Assembly: GCF_000002425.4 (NCBI RefSeq)
Contig: NC_037274.1
Span: forward strand, 12,872,344 to 12,936,343
Direction of reading: 5' to 3'
From: Physcomitrium patens
Taxonomy: Eukaryota > Streptophyta > Bryopsida > Funariales > Funariaceae
Length of the DNA stretch: 64,000 nt
Shown: in pieces, positions 32,244-44,121 of the stretch
Position numbering within the stretch: the first letter of the stretch is position 1
Layout of the letters: the number at the start of each line of letters is the position of its first letter
Program-made: the position numbers and the translations under genes
The notes under the pieces: model-generated
Told to the model about the DNA's origin: nothing
The model's input: the letters and a program-made list of their open reading frames with translations, nothing else
The model's database searches: none

Positions 32244-32792
32244 TATAAAAGATAAGGACATGATAAAACAAGTGAGACTTCTCTCATAGAAAGATGATAA
32301 AATAGAAATAACTTGATATATATATTAAAAAAGAAACTGGAATGGCTATTGCCAAAAGCCAAAAAAAATAAAGATCCTTGAAAATAGATTGTAAGCAAAA
32401 AAGGAGTTGACAAGAGAGAAGAAGGCTTTACTCTTGTCTCTATATATACTATCTAACTAAGAGCTACATGGCAATATTTTATAGGACCTCTAATATGTGT
32501 TGACTTTGTAGGACACATGCATTGACTTACAAGATAAGTTTTTCTACATATAAAGTACATAGTTAACTTGGTCTTCAAGCTAACAACATGTGTGACACAT
32601 GGCCAACTTGTTGACCACGTTTCTAATCCAAAAAGTCAATTAAAGTCACCTATAAAGTCAAAACAATGTCTATGAAGCTTCTAGGAAGCTTTCATGATAA
32701 ATACTATAGAATTAACTTATTTTTACCTACTTTTACTTACTTCTATCTATTTATACATGTAATTATTGGCTTACATGCATATATCCATGACA
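32244..32792 (-). repeat. Element C 5' LTR (549 bp)
   Basis: Its end TCCATGACA is intact and abuts the target duplication cggtg. The inner end has decayed (TATAAAAG for TGTCAAGG). TATATATA is at 32441-32448. Confidence 0.85.
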
Positions 32793-32797
32793 CGGTG

Positions 32798-34080
32798 TCA
32801 TGTTGTGGTTAGGCTACTATATGAAAATAATGTAATTATGTACTTAATATATAATTTATTAAGTGACAGGGTGAGAGCCATATTAATAGATTTTAGTTGG
32901 TTGTAGAATATAATTTGATTATTACCTTGAAAAGAGGTTGTTTAAAAAGTTTACTATAGAATTTGTATAACTTTAATTTCCTTTTGATAGTGGCTTTTAA
33001 CATTGGTTTTCGTTGATAGTAACTTCTAAATATTTAGAGTCACCTTTGTTAGACATTGGTGACCTTTGAAAACTTATTTTGGTTCTTTTATTTGATGTTT
33101 AGAGCATAAATTATGTAAATCTTATAAGAAAAAGGATTAAAGAAGGGTTTTGGTAGCAAAGGGAGTAATTAAGGCACCAATATAGATGAATGGAGATGAA
33201 TGATGAAAATCTATATTCCTATTGGTCAAAAATCATGACCAATGGACTTTGAGGAGGCTGCCTGAGGCCATATTAGGGATTAGGGTTAGTTACTCAGGGC
33301 CATTTGAGCTTTGAAGGCTAATATCACCAAGTTCAAATTTTTGGCTATAATTTTGGTGCAAATTTTGTATGGTTTTTAGTTTGTATGAAGGAGATAAAAG
33401 TACTCAAAGTTAAGGTATTGATTTGGAAGCTACTATCTCTCTTTTTGGCATAACGTATGCGTACAAAAAGCAATTGAGGATCGGTGACAGCGACTGAAGA
33501 GAAAACTTTTGATGCTACACTTTAAATATATTTTTTATTGGATTCCAAGTTGGAATGAAGTAGTTATTGGATTTTGAAGTCAATGCATGCAATCTAAGGG
33601 TAGTAAGTGACTCGATTTACTAGTGGTTATGTCTTGAGCTATATTTTGAGAAATTTGATAAGATTTTAGCTCAAAATTTCAAGAAATGTATAATTTTATA
33701 TTAATGAACTTTGTATATAATTTTTATGATATTTGAATATTGGATTTTTGAGATATTAAGAAAATAGTGTTCGGGTACTTGTAAATTAGGAATTAGAGCG
33801 TCTGCTATAGTTTCTTAGATATTAGAAGATCGGGAGTCAATTTGAAGTTGGTTTTTTTTTGTAATAAAACTTAAGGGTTAATTCTACATATCTTATAAAT
33901 TTGAAACAAACTAAACAGCTAGATCAAGTGTTATGAATTTCTAAAGTTTAAGACAAGAAAATCCTTCGCAGAAAAAATATGTTTTGAAGGAATTATTTTA
34001 TATTTTGAGTTTTATGCAAATAAAGGAGTTTTTGGAAGCTAAGAAAAGATTCATATAAAATTTTAAGCTACACTCTCTAT
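32798..34080 (+). repeat. Decayed LTR-like repeat, family I, copy 3
   Basis: It follows 279-1500 in order: ctattggtcaaaaatcatg and ccaatgg near 33220, aaggtattgattt near 33413, gtagtaagtgac near 33600. No TG/CA ends, no coding potential. Element C is inserted at or next to its left end. Confidence 0.45.
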
Positions 34081-34082
34081 AG

Positions 34083-35303
34083 CTAGATATCCACTGTATT
34101 CCCAGATAGCAAATCATGCCATACGACATCGTGACTTGCTGCCAAGTACTCCACTTCCATTGTAGACCTTGCAATTGTTTGTTGTATCTTGTAATTCCAT
34201 GAAATTACTCCCACTCCAATAAAGACTACATATCCTATTGTTGATCTTCTATCATTTGCATCTCTTGTCCAATCCGCATCATAATAACCATACAATGTAA
34301 TATTATCACCTCCAAAGCATAATTTGAAATTTAAAATACCTTTTAAGTATCTTAAGATCTTCTTAATGGTTTTTCAATGGATTGGTCCAGCCTTTGATTT
34401 GTATTGACTCATAACACTTATTGCATATGCATAATCCATCTTTATACCAACCATTGCATACACAAGTGAGCCTATTCTTGCTTTGTATGGAACATCTTTC
34501 ATTTCATCTTCAACTTCGGCAAATTCCTCATCCGTGAGCTTTATCAACTATATATTGGCCTCCAATGGTATTCCTATAGGCTTGCACTCCTCTATATTGA
34601 ATTGTTTCAACACTTCTTCAATATACTTCTTTTGACTCAATATAATGATCTTCTTAGCTCGATCTTTCACAAACTCTACTCTTAAGCAATAGTGAAGCTC
34701 TCCCAAATCACTCATCTCAAATTCTTTTGCTAGCTTTGCCTTCAACCAATCCATCTTTTTCAAGGTGTTGATTAAGATGATTAAATCATCAATGTAAAGA
34801 ATAAGAATTAGTAAAAAGACTTTTGATTGCATGACATACATGAAATGATTAGCATTGCTTCTCACAAATTCCTCATTTACAAAGAATGTATCAATGTGTT
34901 GGTACCATGTCCTTGGTGATTGCTTGAGCCCATACAAGGATTTCTTCAACTTACAAAGAAGGTGTTGCTTGCCTTCTTCAACAAATCCTTGAGGTTGATC
35001 TATGTAGATATCTTCTTCCAACTTTTTATTCAAGAAAGTTGTCTTCGTATTCATTTGATGCATCTCCAAGTCCATTGCTGCCCCAATTGCCACAATGGTT
35101 CTAATGGTGGTGAATTTGGCCACGGAAATAAATGTCTCATTGAAATCAACACCAACAACTTGTGAATAGCCTTTAGCAACCAATCTTGCCTTATACATCA
35201 TAATATTGCCCATTGTATCTTTCTTTATTCTAAAGACCCACTTATAACCAATTGAAGCTCGATTTGGTGGAAGTTGGGTCAATTTCCATGTTCCATTGTC
35301 CAT
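34083..35303 (-). pseudogene. Copia reverse transcriptase and RNase H
   Basis: RT (34548-35303, 251 open codons): WVFRIKKDTMGNIMMYKARL, QVVGVDFNETF, the conserved LKKSLYGLKQSPRTWYQ and catalytic LILYIDDLIIL (YIDD, normal for copia is YVDD). RNase H (34083-34295): YYDADWTRDANDRRSTIGY, ARSTMEVEYLAAS; then a cut-off C terminus. Frame breaks lie between 34295 and 34548. The start of this unit is continuous with the linker upstream. Confidence 0.88.
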
Positions 35304-35336
35304 GAGTAATTGATACTCTTCTTCTATAGCTTTCTC

Positions 35337-35927
35337 CTACTTCAAAGCATCAGTGGACTTCATTGCATCACACAAATTGAACCGATCAATAAGAAATACA
35401 ACATTCGTATGTTCTTCACTTACTTGAAGAAAGATGTGATTCTTCCACCATTCGCTACATTGAAGAAGATATCTCCTTTTATTTGAAGAAGATTTAACTT
35501 GTTGCATTCTATGGTCTCTTCCAACCTTCTTTTCTTTTGTAGATAGTCTTTTCTCACTGAAAGGTTGATAATCCTCATCACCATCATCATCAGCATCTTC
35601 ATGCTCTTCATTGCTGGTCTTAGTATTTTTAAAGGCCTTATTCTCTACCTTCTTTGCCTCTTCATCTTCATTTCTATCTTTACAACCATCATTGTCTTTG
35701 TCTTCTTCCTTCTTTACTGAATTTGATGATGTATCTACAAACATACTATTACTTCCATTTGGACACATCTCTAAGTGCTCACAAGCACTCTTGTACTCCA
35801 AAAACTCAACATCACGACTTTTAATGATCTTTTTGATCTCCAAATACATGAGCTTATAAGCCTTTGTATCTTCACAATATCCAACAAATACACATTTTGT
35901 ACCTTTTGCATCAAATTTTGATCTCAT
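35337..35927 (-). pseudogene. Copia integrase C-terminal region and acidic linker
   Basis: It starts with RSKFDAKGTKCVFVGY and IIKSRDVEFLE, the block after the integrase core in copia Pol. A highly charged low-complexity linker follows, rich in D, E and K, leading to RT. One stop near 35337 separates it from RT. Confidence 0.75.
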
Positions 35928-36236
35928 ACAATCTACTGTCTTTGCATATGCTATGCATTCAAAGGTCTTAATATAAAAATATAAGGTTTTCTTCTACTCC
36001 AAGCTTCTTTCAGAGTCATTGATGTAAGTGCACTTATAAGATATATATTTCTTGTGTACACTACATTTACCACTACTTCCACCCAAACTCATATCTAAGG
36101 TATTGGACATGAAGTATACTCCTTGCCATCTCTAAAACCTGGTTCGATTTGCTCTTTTAGCAACTCCATTTTGTTGTGGAGTGTAAGGAGTGGAAGTTCC
36201 TCTTGCAATACCATGCATTTTCAAGAAATTATTGAA

Positions 36237-37100
36237 TTACTTTGACATATACTCACCTCCATTGTTCGTACGTAATATCTTAATTTTGAACTCACATTGT
36301 TTCTTTACAAGTGCCTTAAATTCCTTAAACCTTATGAAACACTCACTCTTTCGTTTGAAGATGAAAATCGACACCTTCATTGAAAAATCATCAATGAATG
36401 TGACAAAGTACATTGCACCTCCTATTGATGGCATCTTCATAGGTCTACAAATATCAAAATGGACTATCTCCAACAACTTGGTTGCATGTATTGTAACTCC
36501 ACATGGAAATATAGTTCTTTGTTGTTTGCCTTGAATACAACCTTCACAAGCAAGTATCATAGAATTGTGGCTTATATGACCAAGATCTAAGCCACTTACT
36601 ATGGATTGGAGCTCCTTCATGCTCTTGGCATTCAAATGATCAAGGCATTGATACCAAATGCCAAACTTGTCTTGATCTTGAAGAAATTCAATAAATGCCT
36701 CTACTTCAACTTCATTCACCTTCTTATACTTGATGAAGTAGAGATTGCCATCTCTAAAGCCCTTTATAATATCATCTCCTTTCAATGTCTTCACAAAACA
36801 CCCATTCTTATCAAATTGCACTTTACAACAATGTGAAATAAATTTACTCACCGAGAGGAGGTTTTTTTTCATCTTTGGCACATGTAAGATGTCCTTCAAT
36901 CTGATCTTCTTAGTTTGGCCTTTTACAACAAACTTTACTACAATAAAATCCATTCCAATAGCTTGTATTATGCCATTGTGTCGTGTGAGTATATTTGTTG
37001 TTGAAATCTCTTCATAAATATCAAATGAACACTTGTATGGAGTCATGTGTTTGGTGGCACCCAAATCAACAATTTACTTAGACATGGCACCTATAGAAGT
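36237..37100 (-). pseudogene. Copia protease and integrase
   Basis: Protease: IVDLGATKHMTPYK at about 37070, where the family motif is D-S/T-G-A, so the active-site S/T has changed to L. Integrase zinc region: WYQCLDHLNAKSMKELQ and CEGCIQGKQQR; the first histidine is Y. Core: FIDDFS and then RTNNGGEY, in which the second catalytic D reads N. Each loss is one C-to-T or G-to-A step. The frame is open for 275 codons but cannot be active. Confidence 0.82.
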
Positions 37101-37139
37101 ACCTTCACTTGCCATGAATGTATAATCATCACCTCCATT

Positions 37140-37903
37140 TTTATCAGAAGCATTGTTTGTACTTTCTCTATCTGTTTTTTTAGCCTTGTAGTAATTTCTA
37201 GCAAAATAATCTGATTTTATACAAATGAAGCAAGTTCTTGCATTGCCCCATTAATTAGAATAACTTTTTTTGCCTTGTCTTGAAAAGAGAGTCGAATCTT
37301 TACTTTGAGGCTCATTTTCTTTTTTCTTGGTCACTTCATGAGCAAGTTCTGCCATAACATAATCCATTGTAAGCTCTTTTAGTTTGATGGACTTCAATGC
37401 CACAATGAGGTAGTTGTAGGATTCGGAAAGGCTCATAAGCAAGGTCATGATAATATCACTCTCTTCTAAAGCCTTGTCAATAATTACAAGTTGATTAGCA
37501 AGGGCTTGTACTTTATTGATATGAGCCATGAGATCAACACCTTCTTCCATCTTGCAAGTGAAGAATTTCTTCCTTGTGAAGATAATATTGGACAAGTTTT
37601 TGCTCTCATATATGTTGCAAAGAATCTTCCATACTTCTGTTGGTCCTTTGTAAGAGATAATATAAGAAAAGTTGACTTCATCCAAATTTGTAGCAATCAT
37701 GCCAAAAGCCTTTTTTTTATATCTTGTAAAGTCATTCCTTTCTTTAGCATTAACATGCATGCTTGGAAGCTCTTCACTTTTATCTACAATGTTCCAAAGG
37801 TAAAAGATGCCAACAAAAGTTCCATTTTCACCTTCTAATGGTAAAAATTATCACCTTTAAACTTCTCAATGACTCTCAAATCTTCACCTTTACTAGAAGC
37901 CAT
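37140..37903 (-). pseudogene. Copia Gag
   Basis: The start is the ATG at 37901-37903 (MASSKGEDL). A TAG follows at once in FKGDNFYH*KV, where W is expected. The frame 37251-37760 has KTWKIL-like and ESYNYLIVALKS segments of the copia Gag (UBN2-like). A damaged zinc knuckle, CFICIKSDYFARNYY, lies near 37210, with the H and last C both Y. Confidence 0.78.
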
Positions 37904-38749
37904 GTCTAAGAATAGGTCAAAAAAAAGAGTCTCTATGTGCTTAAAATCACTAAAATAATTTTGCATTAGCGACCAAAATCTGATCTCAAAATACCTTTTT
38001 ATAAACAAATGAGTGTTTCTTCACTCCAAACACTTCCAACTCAACTTTCAAAGCTTCTAATAAGTATGTGGACTTCAATGAGCCTCACCATCAAGTTTTC
38101 TAACTCATAAAACTCACTTTCTTACTAAAACTTCCACAACACCAAAGACACTATGAAGGTCTTTGAATAAGGTCTTAATTATTCGATCCTAGGAATTAAG
38201 AACCTTCAAACATATATTAAGGATCTATAAGGCCCAAATCAGAACCTCTACAAGCTAAAACATAAGATTAGATCATACAAATCCTAACATCAACAAATAC
38301 CATAAGATCTATTCTACACAAGAGCAACAACCACCAAATAACTTCAACTTACTTGAGAAGCACATTCAAGTATGTGTGGATCCATAACCTATTGAAAAAA
38401 TACAATAAATAAGATATAAGTAAGTAGAAATTAGTAAGGTTAGACACAAGAGAAGTTTAGAATGAGATACCTTTCACTTCCAACACCCTTTACTTATAGG
38501 TAGAATTTACATCCATTGCGACTCAACTTCATTCTCATTCATCCTTATTACATCTAATTAAATCCAAGCTGTCAGTTAACCTAGCTGCTACTCCAAATCC
38601 TAGCTGCCACTATGAATCCTAGCTACCACTTTAAATCTTAGCCACCATCTTGGTAACTTTCTTATTATCTTTTGCTACCGTTTAATAATTAAAAATTTAC
38701 ATTAGGTAATATCTTTTATTTTTCCAATATTTATTTTATCATAATCCAC
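37904..38749. other. Copia leader and unassigned AT-rich DNA
   Basis: No open frame or RNA gene is supported. Upstream of the copia Gag no PBS or LTR is recognisable. The stretch around 38570-38660 has short repeats of cctagctgccac and cctagctaccac. Confidence 0.4.
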
Positions 38750-39150
38750 AACTTCTAATAAAAAAATTTTACAAAGAAGGATAATCCACTATCTTTTAAA
38801 GAAAAAATCAATGTTAAAAAATAAGATTATTTCTTTAAAGATAGTCTGCAACCTTCAAAACACAACAATAGAAGTGAAATAATCCACTCACATCTAAAAG
38901 AAGACAAAAATAATAAATTAGGACTCTTGTTAGAGTGTCAAGAACATGAATCTTGAAGAAAGAAGATCCTCAATATACTCTTTTATCACTGAAAGGAACT
39001 AGAAAGTCATCCAAAGATGATATAATATTAAACTAAAATGACTATTGTCAAAAATAAGAAGAGCAAAAAGTCTTGAAACAAGACTAAGGACTAAAAAGGT
39101 GTTGATAAGAGTGAACTTATTGTAGAAGGCTTCTTGTCAAGCCTTATAAG
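38750..39150 (-). repeat. Fragment F: leader and LTR piece related to element C
   Basis: Shared with C and A leaders: ggataatccact and agtctgcaacctt; then TGTCAAGAACATG at 38936, like the outer start of the C LTR, followed by aaatgactattgtcaaaaat. It breaks off near 39150 at the start of element E remains. Confidence 0.5.
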
Positions 39151-39184
39151 TTTGAATTAAAGATCCTGCATTCCATGTATAATC

Positions 39185-40176
39185 TCCTTGAGCCCCATAT
39201 CTTCTTTCTTTGATATAGCTAGTGGAGGTTGGACAATAGTCACAGTCAATTGTAGAGTAGGCATTAGAATCTTCAATACTTGTACCACTCTTCGAGCATT
39301 AATCCCATCCTTTTTTTTTACTCTTTTGGCAAGCAATCTAATATCATCTTCAACATCCCTCTATTTTATTGTCAATCCTTCATCCTCTTCATTATCTTCA
39401 AGAAGAATCTCTAATTTTTCTTGTAATTCTCTATTTGCAACTTGAAGAAATAATTTAACCTTGTTTGATCCAAATATTAACTTTTCTATTATCAATAATT
39501 ATAAAAATTTCTTTTCAAATTTCCTTAATAATTTTGTAACTTATAAATTCTTGTTAGGTCGTTTATTCCATTTCAAAAATGATTTCTTCGTAATACAATT
39601 AGTATTCTCTAAAAAATACTCATCTTTCAATGCATGTGAAAATACCTCCCATGAACTTTCAAATTGTCTCATAATAGATTTTATATGCTCTCTTATCTTG
39701 GGTACTTTAACAAGCTCAAATAATTGAATCATTTCTTTCTTAGAAATATGATCCAATTCCATTTTCCGTACATAACATCTTAAATATTTGAAACTATCTC
39801 TCCCATGAAATTGGTCAATCTTGTTAAGTGCTACTTGCAATGCTTTGGTTGCTAAAGCCACTTTGCGATCATTGTTGTATTGCTATTGCATAAATAATAT
39901 AAATTCTTGAAACCTTTTTGTAATATTTGGATCAAAATACATACCTTCTTCACCAATAGAAAACCCACTTGAAGCTTTACTTGAAGATCCATTTGAAGCT
40001 CCATTTGAAGATTCACTTGAAGCTCTACTTGAAGATTCACTTGAAGCTCTACTTCAAGATCCACTTGAAGCTCTACTTGAAGATCTACTTGAAGATCTAT
40101 TTGAAGATCTACTTGAAGCTCCATCCAAAGGTCCATCAAAAACTCCAAATTCAACCTTCTTGCTTTCTTGCGCCAT
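39185..40176 (-). pseudogene. Element E: Gag remnant related to B and D
   Basis: The ATG is at 40174-40176 (MAQESKKVEFGVFDGP). The open part 39541-39861 follows the Gag of B closely: ALATKALQ, NKIDQF, YLRCYVRKMEL, HALKDEYFLE. Toward 39185 it continues in broken frames into the linker. Unlike B and D, the N terminus has a serine/arginine-rich tandem repeat (39966-40130). RT and integrase are missing, and no left LTR is seen. Confidence 0.75.
39966..40130 (-). repeat. 12-bp tandem repeat encoding an RS-like stretch in the Gag of E
   Basis: About thirteen units of the form TCAAGTAGAGCT or TCAAGTGAATCT on the minus strand. In the Gag frame they give S-S-R-S, S-S-R-A and S-S-E-S, with one TGA. 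The repeat is absent from B and D. Confidence 0.75.
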
Positions 40177-40224
40177 CAATTCTAAATAACTACAAATACA
40201 ATCCAATACCTTCTATCTCAAATT

Positions 40225-40242
40225 TTCACGTCGAGTTCACCA
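40225..40242 (-). other. Primer-binding site of element E
   Basis: Minus strand TGGTGAACTCGACGTGAA, one change from that of B and D. Confidence 0.65.
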
Positions 40243-40246
40243 CTTA

Positions 40247-41430
40247 TGTCATATTACATGTCGTCTTGTTTAGGAATACACCAAGCATCTCGCTATAGAA
40301 GATGAGATTGTATTTTACAAGTATCTAAGAATCCTAATATGTTTCACTCTCATAAAAAGAATATAAGTTGAATTTTAATTCAAAAGTGCTTAAATTCAAT
40401 ACAAAGTATTCAAAAACACTCTTCTTAGTAATTTCAACCATACATAAACTCCTATTTTCTTGTTACTTTCATAATTAAGTAATTTTGAATTTTCTTTGCA
40501 AACCTTAATCATAATCAACAAGATTTAGTGAATTATAATTCTTAATCTAATCATCTACTTAGAGCAAAATTTTGCTTAAAAATGCCACTATAAGGGCTCT
40601 ATGTATTCTAAAGGAATTCACTCCAATCTAACTTATAAATTGTGAAAAAATACCTAAAAACAACATTGATGTTACTTGGCTGTCAACTTGAAAGTTGATG
40701 CAAATATTCCAGTGGTGATTTCTCTTTCTTTAACTATTAATTCTAATTCAAAACTAGTATATAGCTTGATCTTTAAGTCTTCTAATACCATGTCAAATTT
40801 TACCTTGATCCAACTGATAGATCTTTATATATCATAAAAATCCTATCTAATCCTAAACTGCCAACTTCTAATACCTTCTTGTACCAAAACTTAGATATCT
40901 TTTAATTGCACCTTTGGATATCACAAAATTTCCTACTTAGTACACCCAATTAACCAAGCATTGTCAAATTTTGAATTATAGATGTGACACCAATTTTAAA
41001 AACTAGCTAGGAGTGCTAGTACTAATTGTATTACGTAAATCCCAAGTTGCCAATATAAACCCTGACTTTAAACAACAATTGCTAAGTCCAAAAAAACTCA
41101 ACCAAAACAAGTCTTAAGTCTTTGAAAGAAGCTCCAAGCTAGCTCTCCAATCCTAATCATCGATCTTTGAATGAAACTCTATTTTACCCTAGGTTGTTGT
41201 TTTAGTAGCTAGAGGTTTGATTTCGATCCTATCTCACAAATGGTCGATCCCTGAGTATCAATCTAACCTATCTTAGGAGTTTTTTAGTACAATCCTATCC
41301 TCAACTTAGCCCTGGTATCAACCATGCTAATTATTTATCTCTTCTAATCTGATTATACCAATTTATGGTCTTCCTAAAGTAATAAAAGAGTCTCTACAAC
41401 CTAAAAGGTAAAATTATTAACCAATCTTTA
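40247..41430 (-). repeat. Decayed 5' LTR of element E
   Basis: It starts TGTCATATTACATG, followed by a stretch like the LTR of D (ccaagcatctcgctatagaa). Homology to D resumes near 41070 (ccctgactttaaacaacaat, and agctagctctccaatcct near 41140) and fades at about 41430. The middle (about 40470-41010) has a different repeat. Confidence 0.6.
40470..41010. repeat. Repeat family M, copy 1
   Basis: It matches 62350-62900 in the same direction: aactattaattctaattc / aactattaaatttttc, then aaaaatcctatctaatccta and aacttcta. It interrupts the LTR of E. The ends are not defined. Confidence 0.4.
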
Positions 41431-41885
41431 ACTTACTAACTATTAAGATAAGAAAATAAACTAAGAGGCTTTTATGAAAATCATATTTGAATAACTTGAA
41501 TTATTATTGAACTAAGATAATTAGATATTAATTAGAAATTTATTTTTTATTATATTTTCATTATATAGTTGTATTATACTTTAACAAAGGTGGTATTGTG
41601 TCTAATTCTTTAGCACATACTTAAGTATGTACAGGTTTGGAGGAGGTGAGTGTCATGATGTACTTAATTTAAGTCCATCAAAGTTATTGGGAAGATAATT
41701 AATTTTACTTCTAGGAGAAGAGGAACATAATACTAATATATTTATAAATTTGGATGAGATTTAGAATAAAAAATTATTGGCTTGAATGGATTATTTGAGT
41801 TTGAGGGTATTATTGTTTAGGATAGATATCTGACTATATAGTAGTTTAAGATGACTATTGGAAGAAGGTTAGGGCGAGGTTTTGG
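41430..41885. other. Unassigned AT-rich DNA
   Basis: I see no gene, no repeat relation and no RNA gene here. Confidence 0.4.
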
Positions 41886-42449
41886 AATCAAGTAGAATTT
41901 TTTTCTATTGTTTTTGGAAAAAGAGATTTAATACTGGTTTGGATTTTTCTATACCACTTTTTGTATTTTTATTTTTTTATGTTAATATTTAAAGAAAAGC
42001 TAGATCTAGTTGTGAGCTTTTCAATAAGCTATAGCACGTAAAAAATGAAGCTATGAAGAAGGAAATCTAAGCAAATTTGTAGGAAAGGGGTCGCTTGAAT
42101 TTTTGGAATGAGAGATTCTACACTGATTGATTTTAAGCTTTCCAATAAGCTATAGCATGCAAAAAATGGAATTGTTAGGAAAGAATCCAAGTAAATTTGT
42201 AGGAAGAGATTTTTTGGAATTTTTAAGAGAAAAGATTCAACATTGATTCAGATTTTCTATGCTTCTTTTTGTTTTTTATCTTTTTGTGGTGATATTTGAA
42301 GAAAAGCTAGATTTGGTTGTGAGCTTTTCAACAAGCCTTAGGAAGTAAGAAATGGAATTGTTACAAGGGAGATCCAAGTAAATTTGTGGAAGGAAATTAC
42401 TGGAATTTTTGGATAACAAATTTTAAGATTGATTTGAGATTTTCTTTGC

Positions 42450-42484
<35 letters not shown>
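41886..42484 (+). repeat. Three degenerate tandem units and a 29-base A run
   Basis: Units start near 41998, 42127 and 42304. Each has gagcttttcaa(t/c)aagc or its variant, aaatggaattgtta, ccaagtaaatttgtagga and a gatt..gatttt tail. An uninterrupted A run (42456-42484) ends the array. Confidence 0.65.
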
Positions 42485-42487
<3 letters not shown>

Positions 42488-42739
42488 ATGAGCTAAATTT
42501 TGCCTAGATTGAGTTAGTAATAAATGAATTATAGATGTTTTATTGAAAAGAGGATAAGATTTGAGATTAGACTTAGGAGTTGGATGCATCTTAGTACAAA
42601 AAAGAAATTAATCTATAAATTATAATTAGTCTTTAGGTTGCCTTTTATATTTGATTTCATTTGGAACAACATTGTGCTTTTTTATAACCTACTTATGATG
42701 AAAGACTCCGTGTTTTCTTGAGGAGGCTTATTCTCTTAA

Positions 42740-42990
42740 TAATATGTCTCTTCTTGAATTTTATAAGACAATGAATATACCAAGAAGAAAATTGGTACCA
42801 CCTCCTCATATAGAAGTAGATAACAATAAAGAATTTGAGGTGGAAGAAGTATTAAATTCAAAGTGGCATCAAAATTAGTTGAAATATCTTATTAATTGGC
42901 ATGGATATGATATTAGTGAACTTTTATGGAAGCTAATAAAGAATCTTGTAAATATAGCAAAGAAGGTAGAAGCTTTTCATCAATGACATC
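42740..42990 (+). pseudogene. Element G chromodomain
   Basis: Translation gives NKEFEVEEVLNSKWHQN, a stop, then LKYLINWHGYDISE and KKVEAFHQ, parallel to the chromodomains of A and C. One TAG and a frame change are visible. Confidence 0.7.
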
Positions 42991-43245
42991 TATCAAAACT
43001 TAAATGAAGAATAGCAAATCTTTCTTATAAAAGAATCAAAATCAAGAGAAGATAATATTCTATCTTTTATCCTTGTTTGTAGCTTCTCTGTATATTGTGG
43101 CACTAAAGAGATAGAAAACCAACAACTAGCAAATTCAACTCAAGAGCTATGATTTGATGAATTATTGAATGAGACATTGTGATTGTTTCAACCTTCAAGA
43201 TAACGTAATCAAGATGAAGATCCTCAACAATAACATATTTTTTTT

Positions 43246-43530
43246 TTGAATAAATGGCAAGATACAATATGTTTGATATCACGACATTAGAAGATACTTC
43301 CAATGTTTGGTGATTTTATTAGAAGTAGAAACAACTCCTGACGATATTTCAAATGTTTTATTTGAAGGAAGTTATGAAGGCCTCAATAACAATCAAATAA
43401 CAAGGTGGTCTTCTCATCCTAGTATAAGGCATTATCGATGGCTGAGAAGACCTATCAACTATCTTTGAAGAGAACAAAGATTAGAGTATATGGCAAACAC
43501 GATATGTTGTATCTTAAATTTTCTCAACAT
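43246..43530 (+). pseudogene. Element G extra 3' ORF
   Basis: The start MARYNMFDITTLEDT matches that of C. After a frame change come VLVILLEVETTPDD, FEGSYEGLNNNQ, WSS, RHYRWLRRPINYL, a stop (CGA or TTG origin unclear) and REQRLEYMANTI. Position and order match A and C. Function unknown. Confidence 0.62.
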
Positions 43531-43575
43531 ATGATGATTGCATCTTTTGGAACTTCTCTTTAGAAGGGGAGATAA

Positions 43576-44121
43576 TGTCACATATATACATATTTATTTT
43601 AATAATTATCTATATGATCAAATTAAAATAGGTAAAAATAAATAAAAATAGATTAATTTCATAATGTCTTTTAGACAAGCTTCTTAGAAGCTTTATAGAC
43701 ACGGTTTGACTTTATACATATTTAAAGTTAATTTTTAGGTTAAAAACTTCATCAACAAGTTAGCCACGTATCACATGTGTGGGTAGCTTGTAGAACAAGC
43801 TAACTATGTGGTGTTTATATGAAAACTTGCTTTGCAAGTTTAGACATGTGGCTTACAAAGTCAGCACATATTGGAGGTTTTATAGAATGTTGCCACGTAA
43901 CTCCTAGGTAGATAGTATATATAGGGGCAAGAGCAAAGCCTACTTCACTCTCGTCAACTCTTTTTTTTCTTTAATCTAGATTCAAGAGTCTTTAGTTTTT
44001 TTGTCTTTTGGCAATAGCCATTCCAATTTTTTTTTAATTTACATAATTTTTTACTTCTATTTTGTCATATTTCTTTGAAAAAAATCTCACTTAGTTATTT
44101 ACATTCATTGGATTTTTGTTT
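43576..44121 (+). repeat. Element G 3' LTR
   Basis: It starts TGTCACATATATAC after a PPT (agaaggggagataa, 43562-43575). It follows the C LTR on the opposite strand: cttagaagcttta, ccacgtatcacatgtgtg, TGCCACGTAA, TATATATA (43916-43923) and ttttggcaatagccattcca. The end near 44121 is blurred. Confidence 0.7.

Larger units (their letters stand above)
5615..32792 (-). mobile_element. Element C: old chromovirus (Ty3/gypsy), outermost shell of the nest
   Basis: Termini are TGTCAAGGAC at 5615 and TCCATGACA ending at 32792. The 5-bp target duplication cggtg is perfect (5610-5614 and 32793-32797). Read on the minus strand the order is 5' LTR (32244-32792), PBS remnant, gag, protease, RT-RNase H, integrase, chromodomain, extra ORF and 3' LTR (5615-6956). 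Two complete elements, A and D, are inserted inside it, and a 787-bp insert lies in its 3' LTR. Every coding domain is recognisable but full of stops and frameshifts, consistent with its being the oldest layer. Confidence 0.9.
34083..37903 (-). mobile_element. Element J: Ty1/copia element, LTRs not found
   Basis: Minus-strand order gag, protease, integrase, RT, RNase H, which is the copia order. The 3' end is truncated in RNase H at 34083. No pair of LTRs can be seen on either side. Conserved motifs carry many transition-type changes. Confidence 0.88.
42700..44121 (+). mobile_element. Element G: 3' half of a C-like chromovirus
   Basis: In order: chromodomain, extra ORF, PPT and LTR, all on the plus strand. 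The 5' part (gag, RT and integrase core) is missing; the break is near 42700. The order matches the 3' end of C and A, confirming the extra ORF as part of the family plan. Confidence 0.75.
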
